From JAIYDJ01 sp031398695 (lineage in GTDB: Bacteria > Pseudomonadota > Alphaproteobacteria > Rhodobacterales > Rhodobacteraceae): a DNA stretch of 15,049 nt. The notes below the pieces were generated by a model, which did not search any database, had not been told where the DNA came from, and was given only the letters and a program-made list of their open reading frames with translations. The stretch spans positions 1-15,049 of the forward strand of contig JANNNU010000062.1 in assembly GCA_031398695.1 (NCBI GenBank), written 5' to 3'. A program made the translations under genes and the position numbers. Below, in pieces: positions 15,003 through 15,049 of the stretch; position 1 is the stretch's first letter; each line of letters opens with the position of its first letter.

Positions 15003-15049
15003 TCACTCCCCCCGCGTCAGCACCGCCTGCCCCACCGCCCGCAACCCCC
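15003..15049 (-). CDS. Possible last codons of a gene entering from the right edge
   Basis: Read on the minus strand, the frame gives GLRAVGQAVLTRGE and a TGA at 15003-15005. It runs open to the window edge and its codons (CGG, GCG, GTG, CTG, ACG) fit this genome. The fragment is only 14 codons, so neither family nor reality is certain. The REPIN-like pair begins 20 bp after its stop, the usual place for REPs, which supports a gene ending here. Confidence 0.35.
   Translation of the reverse strand, partial: GLRAVGQAVLTRGE

Overview
The window looks like chromosomal DNA of an alphaproteobacterium of the Rhodobacterales (Roseobacter/Rhodobacter group). The grounds are the GC-rich coding style with strong G/C third positions, a class I (archaeal-type) lysyl-tRNA synthetase, the family content (DUF4864, HugZ-like FMN protein, TerB, EttA), and two intergenic hairpin elements ending in a GGATATTTG..CCA box that I associate with this order. 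No rRNA, tRNA, CRISPR array or intact insertion sequence was seen.

Layout. 1-1444 (-) is the 5' part of a SulP anion transporter cut by the window edge, divergent from a small FMN-binding oxidase-like gene (1562-2056, +). That gene ends tail-to-tail, sharing CTAG, with a large beta-helix protein gene (2053-4341, -), which may be a gene transfer agent or phage spike. A secreted DUF4864 gene follows (4526-4936, -), then a short orphan coding tail (4974-5132, +), lysS (5133-6713, -) and divergent terB (6802-7224, +) with a good intrinsic terminator.

7225-8727 is the most accessory-looking part: a long structured leader, a GT25 glycosyltransferase of lower GC, and a gene-free stretch holding two tandem 20-bp repeats that resemble an IS end. 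8728-10182 (-) is a Tat-exported PBP4-type D-Ala-D-Ala carboxypeptidase, and 10253-10816 (-) is nadD. 10950-12269 (-) is a lipoprotein alpha/beta hydrolase, divergent from ettA (12414-14069, +). ettA is followed 10 nt later by a small AT-richer secreted protein (14080-14622).

The right end (14670-14985) holds a truncated REP-associated tyrosine transposase (RAYT) bracketed by three copies of a REP-like palindrome, two of them paired as a REPIN-like unit. It is followed by what may be the last codons of another minus-strand gene.

Most genes are housekeeping (translation, NAD synthesis, cell-wall maturation) and do not form one pathway. The candidates for something less ordinary are the RAYT/REP remnant, the possible head-spike gene, the GT25 leader, and the tandem repeats beside the glycosyltransferase.
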